A stretch of 64,000 nucleotides of DNA, from NCBI GenBank assembly GCA_021292165.1, contig CM037876.1, forward strand, positions 310,570,492-310,634,491, read 5' to 3'. The position numbers were made by a program, and so were the translations under genes. The notes under the pieces were generated by a model. It made no database searches and had not been told where the DNA came from. It saw only the letters and a list, made by a program, of their open reading frames with translations. Source of the DNA: Shinisaurus crocodilurus (Eukaryota > Chordata > Lepidosauria > Squamata > Shinisauridae). Below, piece by piece: positions 61,775 to 64,000 of the stretch (positions within the stretch are counted from its first letter, which is position 1; each line of letters opens with the position of its first letter).

Positions 61775-62390
61775 ACCCTCAGTTCACAACCTAATAACAA
61801 GCCCTGGGTTCTCTTTGTGGGTTGATTGTGGTTAACAAACCATGGTTTGTTAGCATCATCAGGCAATCACTCGTGACCGAGTAAGATTGTCTTCCGGGAT
61901 AAAAGGAGGAAATTCTAAAGAAGATTGTGTAGACTCTAGCGATGGGTCCGTAAGTGACTGTGGAGGCCAATTCTGGATCCACACAGCTTCCCACAGTGAG
62001 GACACAGGTTACCAGATAGAAGATGGTCCTGTAAAGGATTCATTTGACGTGCTTTTCGCTTAGCACGTTTCTCCCTTTCACCTTGCACTCGGGCTTCTTC
62101 AAAGTCCATGGAACCTTTGTGAAAGGCCAACCTCCATTTAGATCGTTCATGGGCCAGAGCTTCCCAGTTTTCGATGTTTATATTGCATTTTTTTAGATTA
62201 GCCTTATGAACATCTTTAAACCTCTTATATTGACCACCGATATTCCGCTTTCCATCCTTGAGTTGGGCACAGCTGGGTTCACACAACACATCGACCCATG
62301 ATTCAACAACAACCCATGGTTCAGCAACAACCCATGCTCCACCTGTATGCTTTCTTGTCATGTTGTCTGAACCCAGCCGCTATACTTTTG
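61775..62390. mobile_element. family B element split by a non-LTR fragment
   Basis: The left part 'caaccctcagttcacaacct' to 'accatggtttgttagc' (61857) and the right part 'gctgggttcacacaacaca' (62269) to 'gtcatgttgtctgaaccc' belong to one family B copy. Confidence 0.55.
61858..62262 (-). mobile_element. 3' end of a non-LTR retrotransposon with C2H2-like finger, longest copy
   Basis: The minus strand is open through 'DGKRNIGGQYKRFKDVHKAN', 'IENWEALAHERSKWRLAFHK', 'EREKRAKRKAR' and CPHCGKLCGSRIGLHSHLR, then stops. The 'GKR..GgqyKRfKD..K..L' and 'W..LA.eRs.WR' blocks are typical of the C-terminus of certain LINE polyproteins, upstream of a terminal finger. The 3' UTR ends 'cggtcacgagtgattgcctg' and GAT repeats. 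Upstream of 62262 the frame continues into family B sequence, so the first ~33 residues of the open frame are not part of it. Confidence 0.75.
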
Positions 62391-62399
62391 GTTGCCCGC

Positions 62400-62590
62400 T
62401 ATCACAGAGTGTACAGGCCTGTGGCTCACGCTGGCTCAGCTTGTCTGAGCATGGAAAGCTAAGCAGGGTCAAGCCTGGTTGTTACTTGGATGAGAGACCC
62501 CTCCTCTAGTTTCCTGCATTGGGCAGGGGGTTGGACTCGATGGCCTTGTAGGCCCCTTCCAACTCTATGATCTATGAAATCTATGAAATC
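62400..62590 (+). repeat. 5S-rRNA-derived SINE, complete
   Basis: Head 'gcctgtggctcacgctggct', 'aagctaagcagggtcaagcc', 'acttggatgagagacccc', tail 'ggttggactcgatggccttg' and 'tctatgaaatctatgaaat'. The best-preserved plus-strand copy here. Confidence 0.8.
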
Positions 62591-63075
62591 TCAGCTACAC
62601 TGAATGATTGTGAACACTGGTCCACCATCAAAAAATAGTTGTTGTTGTTGTTAATTGGTAACAGTAACATCAAGGTTGTACAGTGGCTTTATTTGTTCTG
62701 GCTTTAGCAAAACCTCATCCTCACTTTGTTCGCCACCATGTTATAAACTGCGCTGCAGCGATGTAACATTTTAAATAAGCGATCGGTATCCAAATGACTG
62801 TGTTGTCGCCAACATTTTGTTCTGTGCTGTATGTTGTTCTGGCTAATGGTTGGAACAATGAAACTGAACTCAACTAAGCAAGAGGAAATGAGCCATCAGG
62901 GGGGAAAAAGGGAAAGTAATATTAAAGAGGGTCCTTTAGGTCTAACCATGAATGGTTAACCCTTTAAAAAAAAAAGAAATGTCAAGTTATCTCACACTTC
63001 CTACAATGGCTGAAAGAATTTTCGGTAGCTCAAAGAGTTTAGAATAATAAGGAAATTTATTTCAGTTTAATTGAG
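62591..63075. other. ARMH4: ARMH4 intron 5, unassigned
   Basis: A (TTG)n run lies at 62638-62652. Otherwise no recognised family or coding block. Confidence 0.4.
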
Positions 63076-63078
63076 TAA

Positions 63079-63218
63079 AGGCGCAATCCTATGCATGTTT
63101 CGACAGAAAAAAGTTCTACAACCCCCAGCATGTCCCTCCCAGCCAGCATAGCTGGTTAGAGGGATGCTGTGAGTTTAAGGACTTTTTTCTGTCGAAACAT
63201 GCACAGGATTGCACCCTA
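63079..63218. mobile_element. family D fold-back MITE
   Basis: 'ggcgcaatcctatgcatgtt' to 'aaacatgcacaggattgcac'. TAA lies on both sides (63076-63078 and 63218-63220), the clearest sign of a 3-bp TSD in this family. Confidence 0.7.
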
Positions 63219-63589
63219 ATTGGTAGATGAATGCGCAGAAACATGATCCCACTGCTGACACCATGTAGTATCTCCTCCTTTTAAGGGTTCCGCGAGCTTG
63301 GCTTGCACATAATCACGACCCCCACATAGCAGGCTAAGAAAGATTTATCCTTTAATCTATACATAAAGCAAATACCAGGTTGCTAACCCCAAACTTTGGT
63401 TAGTTAAATACCCTTCAGGTGTGCTAAAAGACCATTCATCTTAAAGGGAGATTACACCACAGGCTGTGCTTAATATGATGCAGGAGTTCTGTGATCAGAA
63501 CCACCTGCTATGTGTGTCTGTTTAGGTGTTGACTTCAGAGCAGCAACGTGGGCTAGCTAATTTGATTCAGGAAGCAGTGCTGGTGAGGG

Positions 63590-63770
63590 GGTTTCATAGA
63601 TTTCATAGATCATAGAGTTGGAAGGAGCCTACAAGGCTATCGAGTCCAACCCCCTGCTCAGTGCAGGAAACTAGAAGAGGGGTCTCCCATCCAATTAATA
63701 ACCAGGCTTGACCCTGCTTAGCTTTCCACACTCAGACAAGCTGAGCCAGCATAAGCCACAGGCCTGTATA
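63590..63770 (-). repeat. 5S-rRNA-derived SINE, reversed
   Basis: 'agagttggaaggagcctaca', 'ggggtctcccatccaattaa', 'gcttagctttccacactcag' and 'gagccagcataagccacagg'. Confidence 0.8.
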
Positions 63771-63797
63771 CGCATACACACAGTCACTTGGGATAGC

Positions 63798-63905
63798 GTT
63801 TGTTTGTTTGTTTGTTTATTTATTTACTTACAGCATTTATACCCTGCTCTTCAGCCAGAAAAGGCTCCCATGTAGTATCACATGTACAGGGACAACATCT
63901 GGGGA
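63798..63905 (-). repeat. LINE tail, reversed
   Basis: (TTTG)n and (TTTA)n, then 'ataccctgctcttcagccag' and 'aaaaggctcccatgtag'. Same tail type as 27955 and 59440. Confidence 0.5.
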
Positions 63906-64000
63906 AAGCTGGCATTGTGAGGGAAGAACACAGAATCCCTTACCTTTGGGATGCAATGAGGACTAGAAACCTTTTAAAAGCGGGTGAGAAGGAGCTAGCT

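Larger units (their letters stand above)
51249..64000 (+). other. ARMH4: ARMH4 intron 5 (open to the right edge)
   Basis: From donor GTAAGC at 51249 to the edge I find no segment encoding the conserved membrane-proximal 'SWMEKLKDKAG'-type block or a transmembrane helix after a phase-1 acceptor. The exon could be short enough to miss by eye, so this is moderately sure only. Confidence 0.65.

Noticed and set aside
61936..62361. Zinc-finger protein gene
   Set aside because: The same C-terminus occurs three times with retrotransposon 3' ends, and its first ~33 residues come from a different transposon.
51249..64000. Final ARMH4 exons with the transmembrane helix
   Set aside because: Reading phase-1 acceptors for the conserved SWMEKLKDK-type block found nothing convincing, so no exon is claimed here.

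Overview
This is vertebrate nuclear DNA, most likely from a squamate reptile (lizard or snake). There are no prokaryotic operons. Coding sequence is sparse and split by GT-AG introns. The rest is a dense mix of CR1 and L2 LINE fragments, tRNA-derived and 5S-rRNA-derived SINEs, fold-back DNA transposons and AAT/ATT microsatellites. The squamate call rests on that repeat mix, compared from memory. The species cannot be read from the window.

Genes. Two protein-coding genes stand head to head. At the left edge, on the minus strand, is coding exon 1 of ACTR10 (dynactin subunit Arp11), at 539-615. Its CpG-rich promoter lies at about 616-830. On the plus strand is ARMH4 (C14orf37/UT2), a type I membrane protein with a signal peptide and a long acidic, mucin-like ectodomain. 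A likely 5' untranslated exon ends at 12728. Four coding exons follow at 22962-24279, 31746-31994, 39527-39742 and 50973-51248. Every coding junction is phase 1, and together the exons give 667 codons plus one base. The exons for the transmembrane segment and cytoplasmic tail were not found and probably lie beyond base 64000. Human chromosome 14 also has ARMH4 and ACTR10 as divergent neighbours.

Layout. 1-538 is ACTR10 intron 1. 616-12400 is intergenic: CR1, 5S/tRNA SINEs, an inverted pair of one large non-autonomous DNA transposon, and nested MITEs. 12400-12728 is the putative ARMH4 first exon. From there to the right edge everything is ARMH4 intron apart from the four exons. I recognised no rRNA operon, functional tRNA, CRISPR array or further host gene.

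What stands out is the transposon biology. I worked out target-site duplications (TSDs) by eye for many elements. A 135-bp near-perfect palindrome family ('family A') and several others carry 8-bp TSDs typical of hAT elements. One 165-bp family ('family F') has four copies, all with perfect 8-bp TSDs. Two loci (37534-37777 and 53739-54333) are composites: two family-A ends with captured genomic sequence between them, and the 8-bp TSD brackets the whole composite. The second one joins sequence otherwise found beside a family-A copy 2.3 kb away to sequence found beside another copy 46 kb away. Two solo LTRs with exact 5-bp TSDs are nested in other repeats. A SINE and a hAT fragment are each flanked by direct duplications of about 45-62 bp, far longer than normal TSDs.

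Family letters A-M are local labels used only in this annotation.
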